From Xanthobacter autotrophicus (GTDB lineage Bacteria; Pseudomonadota; Alphaproteobacteria; Rhizobiales; Xanthobacteraceae), in the NCBI RefSeq assembly GCF_030015065.1, contig NZ_JAIVFN010000022.1, positions 1-47,005 of the forward strand: a stretch of DNA of 47,005 nucleotides, written 5' to 3'. A model generated the notes under the pieces. That model searched no databases. It saw nothing but the letters and a program-made list of their open reading frames with translations, and was not told the origin of the DNA. The position numbers and the translations under genes were made by a program. Positions 1 through 12,158 of this stretch are shown here, piece by piece; the first letter of the stretch is position 1; every line of letters starts with the position of its first letter.

Positions 1-4
1 CTGC

Positions 5-955
5 GTGACCTCCCCATCTTCCCCGCGCCTTGCCCTCGGCATCGCGACCCTGACGCTCGGCGCCCTCGCCATGGGCGCGTCGGTGCTGTTCGTGCGGCAG
101 GCGGATGTGGGCCCGTTCGCCAGCGCCTTCTGGCGGGTGGCGCTGGCCCTGCCGGTGCTCGCCGCATGGGCCGCGCTGGCGGAAGGCCGCGCCGCGTTCC
201 GGCCGGATCGCACGAGCCTCCTCGCCGGAGCCTTCTTCGCCGGAGACCTGATCTTCTGGCACCTCGCCATCCTCGGCACCACGGTGGCCAATGCCACGGT
301 GCTCGCCACCACCTCCCCGGTCTGGATCACCGCCTTCGCCGTGCTGGTGCTGCGCCAGAAGGTCTCCCGGGCCGGCTGGTGCGGGCTCGGCCTGTGCATC
401 CTGGGCGCGCTGGCGCTGGTGGGCCGCAGCTGGCAGTTCGATCCCGCCCATCTGCCCGGCGATGCCTCAGGCCTCGTCACCGCCATGTTCTTCGCCGGCT
501 ATTTCCTCGCGGTCAGCCGCGCCCGCGTCTCCCGTGGCGCGGCGGCGGTGATGCTGGTGTCGACGGCGGCGACCGCCGCGATCCTGTTCGCCGTCGCCCT
601 CCTCGCCGAGCCGACGCTCTGGCCCGCCAGCGCCAAGGGCGCCGCCGCGCTGGTGGCGCTGGCCCTCGTCGCCCAGGTGGGCGGGCAGGGCCTGATGGCG
701 GTGGGCCTCGCCTCCGTCCCGCCCGCCTTCGGGGCGCTGGTGTTCTTTCTGGAGGTGGTGTCGGCGGCAGTGCTGGGCGCCCTCCTTCTCCATGAGCCGA
801 TCACCGCGCTCCAGGCCCTGGGCGGGCTCCTCATCCTCGGCGGCCTTGTGGTGGCGCGGCCACGGCCGGGCGAGGCGCCGCCTCGCTCGCGCCCCGATCA
901 GCCGGCAGAAGGAGCCGCGACGGAAGCCGGCCGGTCCGCGGAGAACGGACATTGA
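5..955 (+). CDS. EamA/DMT family transporter
   Basis: This 316-residue protein is a drug/metabolite-type exporter of the inner membrane. Nearly the whole chain consists of hydrophobic helices, consistent with the ten-helix, two-EamA-domain plan (about residues 10-140 and 155-285). The end of the second repeat carries the family-typical segment LLLHEPITALQALGGLLILGG. The chosen start is a GTG at base 5. It gives a natural N-terminus just before the first helix, but the window edge hides upstream sequence, so an earlier start cannot be excluded. The tail after residue 285 is polar and low in complexity. Its TGA overlaps a possible TTG start of the next gene, so the two may be cotranscribed. The substrate cannot be told from sequence; the family includes metabolite and amino acid exporters. 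Confidence 0.85.
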   Translation: MTSPSSPRLALGIATLTLGALAMGASVLFVRQADVGPFASAFWRVALALPVLAAWAALAEGRAAFRPDRTSLLAGAFFAGDLIFWHLAILGTTVANATVLATTSPVWITAFAVLVLRQKVSRAGWCGLGLCILGALALVGRSWQFDPAHLPGDASGLVTAMFFAGYFLAVSRARVSRGAAAVMLVSTAATAAILFAVALLAEPTLWPASAKGAAALVALALVAQVGGQGLMAVGLASVPPAFGALVFFLEVVSAAVLGALLLHEPITALQALGGLLILGGLVVARPRPGEAPPRSRPDQPAEGAATEAGRSAENGH

Positions 956-990
956 CGGGCCGGCGCCGGAAAGGCACACACCATCCCGAC

Positions 991-1542
991 ATGTCCTTCC
1001 CCTCCGACGGCATGACCCTGATCGCCCCCCTGCCCCGGCGCGCCATGCGCGTGATGGCGCGCGGCCTGTCCGCAGCCATGCTGGCGCTGTGCGTCGCGGT
1101 GCCGGGCGCGGTCCTGTTCGCCACTCCCGCCGCCGCCGAGTTCCGCCTGTGCAACCGCACCCAGAGCCGCATCGGCGTTGCCCTCGGCTACAAGGACGGC
1201 GAGATCTGGACCACGGAAGGCTGGTGGAACGTGGCCGCCAACAGCTGTGAGACGCTGATGCGCGGCGACCTGCAGGCCCGCTTCTATTACCTCTACGCCG
1301 TGGATTACGACCAGGGCGGGGAATGGGCCGGCAAGGCCTATATGTGCACGCGGGAAAAGGAATTCACCATCAAGAGCGCCGAGGACTGCCTCGCGCGCGG
1401 CTTCGACCGCACCGGCTTCTTCGAGGTGGACACCCAGGAGCAGAAGGCCTGGACCGTGCAGCTGACCGAATCGGGCCAGAGCAAGCCGGCGCAGGCCAAC
1501 GTGCCGCCTCCTCCGCCACCGCCCCCACCCCGGCCCCGGTAG
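991..1542 (+). CDS. DUF1036 domain protein, exported
   Basis: This is a small protein with a clear export signal: a basic start, a hydrophobic stretch (LSAAMLALCVAVPGAVLFA) and a likely cleavage site after TPAAA. The mature part matches the DUF1036 family found mainly in Rhizobiales: it starts with FRLCNRTQSRIGVALGY, has several aromatic residues and paired cysteines, and spans roughly 105 residues. Members are annotated as membrane or periplasmic proteins of unknown function. The C-terminus is a run of prolines ending in RPR. The start is uncertain: TTG 952 overlaps the previous stop, ATG 991 is used here, and ATG 1045 would begin directly at the signal peptide. No ribosome binding site clearly decides between them. 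Confidence 0.75.
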   Translation: MSFPSDGMTLIAPLPRRAMRVMARGLSAAMLALCVAVPGAVLFATPAAAEFRLCNRTQSRIGVALGYKDGEIWTTEGWWNVAANSCETLMRGDLQARFYYLYAVDYDQGGEWAGKAYMCTREKEFTIKSAEDCLARGFDRTGFFEVDTQEQKAWTVQLTESGQSKPAQANVPPPPPPPPPRPR

Positions 1543-1758
1543 AGCCGGCGGCGCTGCGCCCGGCAGGCGGCAGCGCGTCTCTGCGGGACCCGGATGGGCC
1601 GGGCCGTGGCGCCTGGACGGTGACGATCGGGAGATGGAATGATCGCTTGCCGGCCCGGATTTCCGGCACCCGGATTTCCGGCATTGTCGATAGCTGCATC
1701 GTCCATGGGCGCTCGGGCGAAATCCGCGCGCACCGCTCAAAGGCCGGCGACCGCAGAC

Positions 1759-2490
1759 TCAGATGTCGCGGCCTTCCACCTTCACGGCAAGCTGGCTTTC
1801 CATCTCGTCGGCGCCGTCGAGGCGCGGATTGACGGCCCGCGCCTTGCGCAGCGCCTCCAGCGCGCGCTTGTCGTCGCCCAGCTCGCGCATGATGAGGGCG
1901 AGGCCGTAGAGCATGGAATAATGGCGCGGCTCACGCACCAGCACCTCGCGGATGTCGGCGAGGGCGCCGCCATAATCGTCGCGCATGTAGAGGATGGTCG
2001 CCCGCTTGCTGAGGGCGCCGATATAATCGGGCTCGATCTCGATGACCTGGTCGAGAAGCTGCAGCGCGAGGTCGAACGCCTTGGCCTCGGCGGCGGCGCC
2101 GGCACGCGCCATCAGGAGGTCCACGCTCGGGCTGCCCGAATCGGAGAAGAGCTGGTCGAGCCGGTCCGCGATCATCTTGGAGCTGCGGTCGTCCGGCGCC
2201 ACCTTCAGCGCGGCGAACAGCCCATCGAGCTGGGTGCGCTTGTCCTTGGGCAGGCGCGGGCGCGCGGGCGCGGCATCCCCATGCGGCGAGGCAGCCGACG
2301 GCCCCATCGGCCCGCCCGGAAGCGGAACGGGAACGCGCTCTCCCGGCAGCACGGACTGGGCACCGGCGCCTGCGGACAGGGAGAGCAGGAGAGGGAATGA
2401 GAAAAGAAGCGCGACCGGCCGGACGCGCCTCTTCCATCGGCGGAAAGCACGGACGGAAGGGGCGGGAATGGGCGGCGTATCCTCAATCAT
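1759..2490 (-). CDS. Tetratricopeptide-repeat protein, exported
   Basis: The protein has 243 residues with an N-terminal basic stretch and a hydrophobic segment (VALLFSFPLLLSLSAGAGAQ), consistent with a signal peptide ending near AGAQ. After a proline-rich linker it carries TPR-like helices from about residue 90, with repeats such as AFDLALQLLDQVIEIEPDYIGALSKRATILYM and GGALADIREVLVREPRHY. TPR domains hold partner proteins, so a periplasmic scaffold role is a reasonable inference; the partner is unknown. It is transcribed towards the DUF1036 gene and separated from it by a 216-base gap in which nothing was recognised. Confidence 0.78.
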   Translation of the reverse strand: MIEDTPPIPAPSVRAFRRWKRRVRPVALLFSFPLLLSLSAGAGAQSVLPGERVPVPLPGGPMGPSAASPHGDAAPARPRLPKDKRTQLDGLFAALKVAPDDRSSKMIADRLDQLFSDSGSPSVDLLMARAGAAAEAKAFDLALQLLDQVIEIEPDYIGALSKRATILYMRDDYGGALADIREVLVREPRHYSMLYGLALIMRELGDDKRALEALRKARAVNPRLDGADEMESQLAVKVEGRDI

Positions 2491-2619
2491 CGCCTAAGTT
2501 TCGGCCCTCGCGCGGATCGCGTCAACTTGCCTGCCGGCGGGAGGCCGGGACGGCGCGGTCACGATGCGGGGAGGCGAACGACTCGAGGACGGGGACAAGA
2601 ACCACGAGGTCAGGCGATG

Positions 2620-2647
2620 GCGCGGGCAAATTGGGGACAGCCCGCGC
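2620..2647 (-). terminator. Possible stem-loop after rpmJ
   Basis: Six bases after the rpmJ stop codon the arms GCGCGGGC and GCCCGCGC form an 8-bp stem around a 12-base loop. There is no run of U after the stem, so termination here is only a possibility. Confidence 0.3.
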
Positions 2648-2652
2648 GCGGC

Positions 2653-2778
2653 TCAGCCCTGGCGCGCCTTGTAGCGCTTCTGGGTCTTGTTGATGATGTA
2701 GACGCGGCCCTTGCGGCGGACGAGACGATTGTCCCGGTGGCGCCCGAGCAGCGACTTCAGGGAATTGCGGATCTTCAT
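2653..2778 (-). CDS. rpmJ: 50S ribosomal protein bL36
   Basis: This gene encodes a 41-residue protein of the large ribosomal subunit. The translation starts [20 protein letters not shown] and continues with [21 protein letters not shown], which is the alphaproteobacterial bL36 pattern. It lacks the three cysteines and one histidine of the zinc-binding form, so it is the zinc-independent type. The ATG start and TGA stop are unambiguous. It stands alone between the TPR gene and rlmH, as bL36 often does outside the main ribosomal operons. Confidence 0.93.
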   Translation of the reverse strand: MKIRNSLKSLLGRHRDNRLVRRKGRVYIINKTQKRYKARQG

Positions 2779-2925
2779 GACAAACTCTTTCCGGCCGACC
2801 GCTGCGCGTCGCCGCGCGGCCCCATCGACGCCGTGTTGCTGGATCGAGCCGGCGTGATAAGGGGCGGCGGGGCCAATGTCAATGCAGGCTGGGCAGTTCG
2901 CCGGTCCGTCGTCGCCGCCTGCCCC

Positions 2926-3408
2926 TCACGCCCGGTGGTAGGGGTGGCCCGACAGGATGGTGACGGCGCGGTAGATCTGTTCCGCCAGCATCACCCGCAC
3001 CAGCTGGTGCGGGAAGGTGGCGGTGCCGTAGGCGACCATGAGCGTGGCCTTCTCGCGCACCGCATCGCTCAGCCCGTCCGCGCCGCCGATGGCGAAGGCG
3101 AGGGCGGGCAGACCGCCGTCGCGCTGGGCGGCCATGCGGGCCGCGAAATCCTCGCTGGACACCTGGCGCCCGCGCGGGTCGAGCACCATCAGCCCCGCCC
3201 CCACGGGCAGGGCCGCGAGCAGGGCCGCGCCCTCCTCCGCCATGCGATCCTCGGCGCGACGGGCGGCGGATTCCGCAATCTCGATCATGTCGCAGGGGCC
3301 GAGGCCCAGTGGGCGCCCGGCGGGGCGGATGCGGTCCACATAGCGCGTGACGAGGTCACGCTCGGCTCCGGCTTTCAGCCGGCCGACACAGGCGAGGACG
3401 AGGCGCAC
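2926..3408 (-). CDS. rlmH: 23S rRNA pseudouridine-1915 N3-methyltransferase RlmH
   Basis: RlmH is a SPOUT-class methyltransferase that methylates pseudouridine 1915 in helix 69 of 23S rRNA, using S-adenosylmethionine, on assembled 70S ribosomes. The 160-residue length is normal. The knotted C-terminal part is well conserved, with [13 protein letters not shown] followed by [17 protein letters not shown] and the terminal GHPYHRA signature. The start is a GTG beginning [12 protein letters not shown], which matches the family N-terminus. It lies 32 bases downstream of rsfS on the same strand, the usual pairing, and both belong to the ribosome-associated part of the obgE-to-rlmH block. Confidence 0.95.
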   Translation of the reverse strand: MRLVLACVGRLKAGAERDLVTRYVDRIRPAGRPLGLGPCDMIEIAESAARRAEDRMAEEGAALLAALPVGAGLMVLDPRGRQVSSEDFAARMAAQRDGGLPALAFAIGGADGLSDAVREKATLMVAYGTATFPHQLVRVMLAEQIYRAVTILSGHPYHRA

Positions 3409-3440
3409 GTTGTTCCTTCAGCCCGCCATCCGGGGACGCA

Positions 3441-3818
3441 TCAGGGGCGCGTCCCGGACCACATCTTCTCGATATTGTAGAAGCTGCGGACCTCGGGCTG
3501 GAACACGTGCACGATCACGTCGTTCGCATCGATGAGCACCCAGTCGCAGGCCGGCTGGCCCTCGACCCGCACGTGCTTGATCCCCACCGCCTTCAGCGCC
3601 TCGATGAGGTGCTCGGCGACAGCGCCCACGTGCCGCTGCGAGCGGCCGGAGGCGATCACCATATAATCGGCGATGGAGGTCTTGCCACGCAGGTCGATGG
3701 AGACGATGTCCTCGGACTTGTCGTCTTCCAGCCGGGCAGTGACGAGGGCGAGAATCTCCGCAGCGTCGGGAAGCGCCTCGGAGACCGTGGCGGGCGGTGT
3801 CATCTCAGCGGCCGCCAT
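3441..3818 (-). CDS. rsfS: Ribosomal silencing factor RsfS
   Basis: RsfS (Iojap family) binds uL14 on the 50S subunit and blocks subunit joining when nutrients are scarce. The 125-residue protein has the whole domain, from ALVTARLEDDKSEDIVSIDL through the conserved SIADYMVIASGRSQRHV to VEGQPACDWVLIDANDVIVHVF and the ending RSFYNIEKMW. The first methionine is followed by another at residue 6, so a start five codons later is possible. It sits between nadD and rlmH, an arrangement common in proteobacteria. Confidence 0.95.
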   Translation of the reverse strand: MAAAEMTPPATVSEALPDAAEILALVTARLEDDKSEDIVSIDLRGKTSIADYMVIASGRSQRHVGAVAEHLIEALKAVGIKHVRVEGQPACDWVLIDANDVIVHVFQPEVRSFYNIEKMWSGTRP

Positions 3819-3912
3819 AAGTGCCGTCGTGGACAGGGGTCCAAATCCTCTTCATGGAGGCGACGGCACACACCGTCGCACATGTACAGAATGGCGTTAA
3901 ATCAACGAAAAT

Positions 3913-4596
3913 TCAAGATGTTTGGCGCAGCGGGGCGGCAAGCCCCCTGCCGGCGGCCCTGATTCCCGTTGAAGACATGGGGGATTTCAGCCCGTGGAGG
4001 AACACCCAGGCGGGGGGCGAAAGGTCCGCCAGAAGGGGGGCGTCGGTCTCGTCGATGCGATAGCGCCCCAGCGCCTGCGCCGCCACGGAGGCGGTGGCGG
4101 CAAGGCTCTCGCCCATGCGGTCCACCACCGCCATGGGCATGAGATCGGCGATGGCCCGCCAGCGCTGCCAGCTGTCGAAGCGGGCGAGATTGTCCGCCCC
4201 CATGATCCACACGAAGCGCACCCGCGGCAGGCGCCGCGCCAGATAATCCACGGTCTCGTAGCTGTAGCGCACACCGAGATCCGCCTCGAAGCCGGTCACG
4301 TCGATGCGCGGATGGCGCGCCACCCGACGCGCGACGGCAACGCGCTCCTCCAGGGGAGGCAGCGCACGATTGTCCTTCAAGGGATTGCCCGGCGTCACCA
4401 GCCACCACACCCGGTCGAGCCTGAGGCGCCGCAAGGCGATGAGGCTCGCCGCGCGGTGCGCCTCGTGGGCCGGATTGAAGCTGCCGCCGAACAGGCCCAC
4501 GCGCAGGCCGTCCGTCACCCACGGCATGTGGCGCGCGGCGCGCGGGCTCACCGCGCCGGCGTCCCGCATCCCCCCGCTGGCGGGCGGGAAGCTCAC
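3913..4596 (-). CDS. nadD: Nicotinate-nucleotide adenylyltransferase NadD
   Basis: NadD transfers AMP from ATP to nicotinate mononucleotide, giving deamido-NAD in NAD synthesis. The nucleotidyl-transferase signature [14 protein letters not shown] lies at about residues 34-47 and the C-terminal SSTGIRA motif matches the family ISSTxIR. The 227-residue frame starts at a GTG whose GTGA overlaps the proA stop, suggesting translational coupling. An internal ATG (base 4527) starting [15 protein letters not shown] would give the more usual length of about 204 residues and may be the real start. Confidence 0.93.
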   Translation of the reverse strand: MSFPPASGGMRDAGAVSPRAARHMPWVTDGLRVGLFGGSFNPAHEAHRAASLIALRRLRLDRVWWLVTPGNPLKDNRALPPLEERVAVARRVARHPRIDVTGFEADLGVRYSYETVDYLARRLPRVRFVWIMGADNLARFDSWQRWRAIADLMPMAVVDRMGESLAATASVAAQALGRYRIDETDAPLLADLSPPAWVFLHGLKSPMSSTGIRAAGRGLAAPLRQTS

Positions 4597-5927
4597 GGAC
4601 GGGTCTGCCCCGAGCCGTGGATGCGGTATTTGAACGAGGTCAGCTGCTCGGCACCCACCGGGCCGCGGGCATGCATGCGCCCGGTGGCGATGCCGATCTC
4701 CCCGCCGAAGCCGAACTCCCCGCCGTCCGCGAACTGGGTGGAGGCATTGTGGAGTACGATGGCGGAATCCACCTCGGCCAGAAAGCGATCCGCCGCCGCC
4801 TGATCCTGCGTCACGATGGAATCCGTGTGGTGGGAGCCGTGGGCCTCGATATGGGCGACGGCGCCCTCCACCCCGTCCACCACCTTGGCGGCGATGATGG
4901 CGTCGAGATATTCCGTGTCCCAGTCCTGCGGCGTGGCGGGCTTCACGCGCGTGTCCGCCGCCTGCACCGCATCGTCGCCGCGCACCTCGCAGCCGGCGTC
5001 GATGAGCATCTCCACCAGCGGCTTGAGATGGGTGGCGGCCACCGCCTGGTCCACCAGCAGAGTCTCGGCCGCGCCGCAGACGCCGGTGCGGCGCATCTTG
5101 GCGTTCAGCACCACGGTCTTGGCCATGTCGAGGTCGGCGGCCTTGTCCACATAGACGTGGTTGATGCCGTCGAGATGGGCGAAGACCGGCACCCGCGCAT
5201 CGCTCTGCACCCGCGCCACCAGGCTCTTGCCGCCACGGGGCACGATGACATCCATATTATTGTCGAGCCCGGCCAGCATCAGCCCCACCGCCGCCCGGTC
5301 GGCCACGGCGACGAACTGCACCGCATCCTCCGGCAGGCCGGCGGCCGCAAGGCCGGCGACGAAGGCGCGGTGGATGGCACCGGACGAGGCGATGCTGTCG
5401 GAGCCGCCGCGCAGGATCACCGCGTTGCCGGCGCGCAGGCACAGAGCGGCGGCGTCCGCCGTCACGTTGGGCCGGCTCTCGTAGATGACGCCGATGACGC
5501 CCAGCGGCGTGCGCACGCGCTCGATCTTCAAGCCGTTGGGGCGGGTCCAGCTCTCAGTCACCTCGCCCACGGGATCGGGCAGGGCCGCCACCTGCTCCAC
5601 GCCATCGGCCATGGCCGCGATGCGGGCGGGGGTCAGGGTGAGGCGGTCGAGGAACGAGCCGGTCATGCCGTCCGCCTTGGCCTTGGCCACATCGCCGGCA
5701 TTGGCGGCGAGGATCTCGGCCGCGGAGGCGCGAATGGCGGCGGCGGCGGCGTGCAGCGCCTGCGTCTTCGCCTCGGGCGCGGTGAGGGCGAGGGTGCGGG
5801 AGGCAGCGCGGGCACGCCGGCCCATGTCGGCCATGTAGGCGGCGAGGTCCGCCCCAACGTCCGCCGGCGGCACGGACCGGCCCGCGACGGCGGAAACATC
5901 GGTGCGGGCGGCGGAGGCGGTGGCCAT
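4593..5927 (-). CDS. proA: Glutamate-5-semialdehyde dehydrogenase ProA
   Basis: ProA reduces gamma-glutamyl phosphate to glutamate-5-semialdehyde with NADPH, the second step of proline synthesis. The 444-residue protein shows the aldehyde dehydrogenase fold, with the NADPH-binding region ([21 protein letters not shown]), the RGGSDS segment and the catalytic cysteine in [14 protein letters not shown]. The ATG at 5927 ([11 protein letters not shown]) is chosen over one 13 codons upstream because the extra residues do not fit the family. Its stop overlaps the nadD start by four bases. Its partner proB lies upstream but is cut off from it by the FG-GAP gene in the opposite orientation, so proA probably has its own promoter in the gap at 5928-6139. 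Confidence 0.95.
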   Translation of the reverse strand: MATASAARTDVSAVAGRSVPPADVGADLAAYMADMGRRARAASRTLALTAPEAKTQALHAAAAAIRASAAEILAANAGDVAKAKADGMTGSFLDRLTLTPARIAAMADGVEQVAALPDPVGEVTESWTRPNGLKIERVRTPLGVIGVIYESRPNVTADAAALCLRAGNAVILRGGSDSIASSGAIHRAFVAGLAAAGLPEDAVQFVAVADRAAVGLMLAGLDNNMDVIVPRGGKSLVARVQSDARVPVFAHLDGINHVYVDKAADLDMAKTVVLNAKMRRTGVCGAAETLLVDQAVAATHLKPLVEMLIDAGCEVRGDDAVQAADTRVKPATPQDWDTEYLDAIIAAKVVDGVEGAVAHIEAHGSHHTDSIVTQDQAAADRFLAEVDSAIVLHNASTQFADGGEFGFGGEIGIATGRMHARGPVGAEQLTSFKYRIHGSGQTRP

Positions 5928-6139
5928 GGCGGGGTCTTTCTGACGGATAAGACGATGACGCCTCATAAGATAGGCATCACCATCCTGATTAGCACGTCAG
6001 GGGCGAAATGCGACAGACCGGAACAGGGTACCGAAACTACCGGCTCGCGCCATTGTCAGCGGCGACCGGAATCGAAGCGTGGCAGTAATGCCCAGGGTCA
6101 ACCCATGCGGGTTCTTCCCGCCCAAAGCGAGACTCCATC

Positions 6140-6970
6140 GTGCGTGCTTTACCTCTGGTCCTGCTCGGCTTTCTTGCCGCGCCGCTCACCGCCGCCACGA
6201 GCGTGAATGCCGCGGGCGAACTGCCACAGGCTCGCACGGCGCGCGGCACTGGCACCATTGCCGAGGCCAGACTCGTTCATCCCACCGACCGGTATCGACA
6301 TTTCGTCCTTGGCGCCGAGGTGGAGGCCGCCGGCCTGCAGGTGCGCCTGAAGAACGGACTGACATTGGCGCTCGACCTTCCGGCCGACCAGGTGTTCGAG
6401 GACCGTCGCCCGCGCCTCGCCGATCTCGATGGCGACGGGCGCGACGAGGTGGTGCTGGTGCGGTCGTCGCTGAAAACCGGCTCGGCCATTGTCGTGGTGG
6501 CTGAACGCAATGGGACCCTCGCCATTGTCGCGGAAGGTCCGCCGACCGGCGCTCCGCGCCGCTGGCTCAACCCGGCCGGCATCGCCGATTTCGACGGCGA
6601 CGGCCATCGGGACATCGCCTATGTGCAGCAGCCCCACGCCGTGGGACGGCTCCGCGTCTTCACCCTGCGTAATGGCGCGCTCGTGGAGATCGCCTCCACG
6701 GGAAACACCTCCAACCACGTGGCGGGCTCAGACCAGATGGGCCTTGACGCAATTGCCGATTTCGACGGGGACGGTGTGGCCGACCTCGCGGTGCCTAGCT
6801 TCGATCGTACCCGGCTGCGCTTCCTCTCCTTCAAGGGCGGCGTACACGAGATTGGCACGAAGCCTTTGAACGGGAAGGCGGCAACGGACTTCACGCTGGT
6901 GACAACGGCGGGTCATCCGGTGGTGGAAGTGGGCCTTGCGGGCGGGCGGCGCGAGCGGGTCTCGCCCTGA
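6140..6970 (+). CDS. FG-GAP/VCBS repeat protein, exported
   Basis: A 276-residue protein begins at a GTG with a signal peptide (LPLVLLGFLAAPLTAATSVNAAG). It contains calcium-binding-type FG-GAP/VCBS motifs: DLDGDGRDEVVLV at about 95, DFDGDGHRDIAYV at about 153 and DFDGDGVADLAVP at about 211. This spacing suggests a partial beta-propeller in the periplasm or on the cell surface. Such proteins are usually annotated by repeat only; the ligand is unknown. It is inserted, in the opposite orientation, between proA and proB. Its stop is only 10 bases from the proB stop, so the two converge tightly. Confidence 0.8.
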   Translation: MRALPLVLLGFLAAPLTAATSVNAAGELPQARTARGTGTIAEARLVHPTDRYRHFVLGAEVEAAGLQVRLKNGLTLALDLPADQVFEDRRPRLADLDGDGRDEVVLVRSSLKTGSAIVVVAERNGTLAIVAEGPPTGAPRRWLNPAGIADFDGDGHRDIAYVQQPHAVGRLRVFTLRNGALVEIASTGNTSNHVAGSDQMGLDAIADFDGDGVADLAVPSFDRTRLRFLSFKGGVHEIGTKPLNGKAATDFTLVTTAGHPVVEVGLAGGRRERVSP

Positions 6971-6980
6971 ACCGTGCCCC

Positions 6981-8141
6981 TCACTCCACCCCCAGCGCCA
7001 TGTCGTCCCGATGCACCATCTCCGAGCGGCCGGGGACGCCCAGCAGCGTCTCGATCTCGTGGGTGGAGCGGCCCATGATGCGGGCGGCGTGGGTGGAATC
7101 GTAGGCCACGAGGCCGCGGCCCACCTCGGCGCCGTCCGGGCCGCGCAGCACCACCGCGTCGCCCCGGTCGAACAGGCCTTCCACCCGCTTCACCCCGGCC
7201 GGCAGCAGGCTGGCGCCACGGCGCAGCGCCGCCACGGCGCCATCATCCAGATGCAGCGTGCCGCGCGGCTCCAGCGCCCCGGCGATCCAGCTCTTGCGGG
7301 CGCGCACCGGATTGGCGGAGGTGAGGAACCAGGTGCAGCGCCCGCCCTCCCGGATGCGCTTGAGCGGGTTCTTCACATGGCCGGAGGCGATCACCATGTG
7401 CGTGCCGGCGGAGGTGGCGATCTTGCCGGCCTCGATCTTGGTGCGCATGCCGCCGCGCGACAGCTCCGAGCCGGCATCCCCGGCGATGGCCTCGATCTCG
7501 GCGCCGATGCGCGGCACCACCGGGATGAGGGTGGCGGAGGGGTCCTGCGCCGGCGGGGCGGTATAGAGCCCGTCAATGTCCGAGAGCAGCACCAGGAGGT
7601 CAGCGCTCGCCATGGTGGCGACCCGGGCGGCGAGGCGATCGTTGTCGCCGTAGCGGATCTCGGTGGTGGCCACCGTGTCGTTCTCGTTGATGATGGGCAC
7701 CGCCTTCAGGTCCATCAGCCGGCCGAGGGTGGAACGGGCGTTCAGGTAGCGCCGGCGCTCCTCGGTGTCTCCCAGGGTCAGCAGCACCTGGCCGGCGGTA
7801 ATCCCGTAATGCCCGAGGATCTGCGCCCAGGTCCGCGACAGGGTGATCTGGCCCACGGCGGCGGCGGCCTGGCTGTCTTCCAGCTTCAGCGGCCCCTTGG
7901 GCAGGCCGAGCACGGTGCGCCCCAGCGCGATGGCGCCGGAGGACACCACCATCACCTCGCAGCCCCGCCCATGGAGCGTCGCGATGTCCTCCACCAGCGA
8001 GGTGAGCCAGGCGAGCTTCACCCGCCCGTGCTCGCGGTCCACCAGCAAGGCGGAGCCCACCTTGATCACGATGCGGCGGAAGTCGGTGAAGACGGGGGTC
8101 TTCGGGGCCGTCGCATCTGAAGTTGAATCTGTCGAAGTCAT
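6981..8141 (-). CDS. proB: Glutamate 5-kinase ProB
   Basis: ProB phosphorylates glutamate with ATP to gamma-glutamyl phosphate, the committed step of proline synthesis. The amino-acid-kinase domain spans roughly residues 20-270: [14 protein letters not shown], then [13 protein letters not shown], then [24 protein letters not shown]. It is followed by a PUA domain at about 290-375. The start at ATG 8141 (MTSTDSTSD) gives 386 residues; a start 15 codons upstream is open but would place coding sequence inside a palindromic element. It follows obgE on the same strand, as in many alphaproteobacteria, with repeat elements filling the gap. Confidence 0.95.
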   Translation of the reverse strand: MTSTDSTSDATAPKTPVFTDFRRIVIKVGSALLVDREHGRVKLAWLTSLVEDIATLHGRGCEVMVVSSGAIALGRTVLGLPKGPLKLEDSQAAAAVGQITLSRTWAQILGHYGITAGQVLLTLGDTEERRRYLNARSTLGRLMDLKAVPIINENDTVATTEIRYGDNDRLAARVATMASADLLVLLSDIDGLYTAPPAQDPSATLIPVVPRIGAEIEAIAGDAGSELSRGGMRTKIEAGKIATSAGTHMVIASGHVKNPLKRIREGGRCTWFLTSANPVRARKSWIAGALEPRGTLHLDDGAVAALRRGASLLPAGVKRVEGLFDRGDAVVLRGPDGAEVGRGLVAYDSTHAARIMGRSTHEIETLLGVPGRSEMVHRDDMALGVE

Positions 8142-8171
8142 CGAAGTTCTGGAACCATGCTCGGGCACGCG

Positions 8172-8200
8172 CCGATCGGATCGCATCGCGATCTGATCGG
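8172..8200 (-). repeat. Palindromic element in the proB leader
   Basis: The 12-base arms at 8173-8184 and 8188-8199 pair with one mismatch around a 3-base loop, just upstream of proB. Read on the minus strand it begins CCGATCAGAT, has GCGA in the middle and ends GATCGG. It matches the hairpin at 44503-44531 at 24 of 29 positions, so both belong to one dispersed family. Confidence 0.7.
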
Positions 8201-8225
8201 ATAACGCGTTCTCTCACCTTGAGTG

Positions 8226-8274
8226 TAGAGGGCGATTCACCGAACAAATTGATACAATTTGTCCGGATCGCGCT

Positions 8275-8277
<3 letters not shown>
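8226..8277. repeat. CTAG-ended palindromic repeat after obgE
   Basis: An imperfect palindrome runs from TAGAGGGCGAT to ATCGCGCTCTA. Its centre is a perfect 8-bp stem with a 3-base loop (ACAAATTG, ATA, CAATTTGT at 8244-8262). Its first 19 bases are identical to 36300-36318, the left edge of the large repeat there. The right end contributes the TAG stop codon of obgE (8275-8277, read on the minus strand). It may also act as an obgE transcription terminator. Confidence 0.8.
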
Positions 8278-11603
<3,326 letters not shown>

Positions 11604-11623
11604 ACCATCGTCCGGCTGAGCCC

Positions 11624-12085
11624 ATGAGACAGCGCCCCTCCTCCCGCCTTCTGGTCGTGAACGCACAGGGCCACGTGCTGCTGTTCCGGTTCGTGCACCG
11701 CACGGGCGCGCTGGCCGGCGCCATCTTCTGGGCGCCGCCGGGTGGCGGGCTCGATGCCGGCGAGAGCTTCGAGCAGGCCGCGTGCCGGGAGCTGCTGGAG
11801 GAAACCGGACTTCACATCCCTCATCCCGGTCCGCAGGTCGCCCGTCGGATCGTCACCTTCACCATGCCGGACGGGATCGCGGTGGAGGCGGACGAACGCT
11901 ATTTCCTCATCCGCGTCGCGACGTTGGAGGTGTCGTCGACGGGCTGGACTGCCGAGGAGCGGGCGGTCGTGGCCGATCACGCATGGTGGTCGCGCGCCGA
12001 TCTGGCAGGAGCGACCGAACAGGTCTGGCCGGAAGACATGGCCGGGATGCTGGTGGAGGCGGGCGTGTGGGGCGGCTCCCGCTGA
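11624..12085 (+). CDS. Nudix hydrolase
   Basis: This 153-residue enzyme belongs to the Nudix superfamily, which hydrolyses nucleoside diphosphates linked to another group. The complete Nudix box is visible at about residues 42-64: GGGLDAGESFEQAAC followed by RELLEETGL, with the metal-binding glutamates in place. A conserved ending region (VWPEDMAGMLVEAG) follows. The substrate (for example an oxidised nucleotide or ADP-ribose) cannot be assigned. The ATG lies 20 bases after the priA stop, so it is probably in the same transcript. Confidence 0.88.
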   Translation: MRQRPSSRLLVVNAQGHVLLFRFVHRTGALAGAIFWAPPGGGLDAGESFEQAACRELLEETGLHIPHPGPQVARRIVTFTMPDGIAVEADERYFLIRVATLEVSSTGWTAEERAVVADHAWWSRADLAGATEQVWPEDMAGMLVEAGVWGGSR

Positions 12086-12158
12086 GGCCCGCGCACAGGT
12101 TATGCGTCCCGCCACTGCCCCGCTTGCCCGCTGCCGGCCATTGGGCACAATCCCCGCC

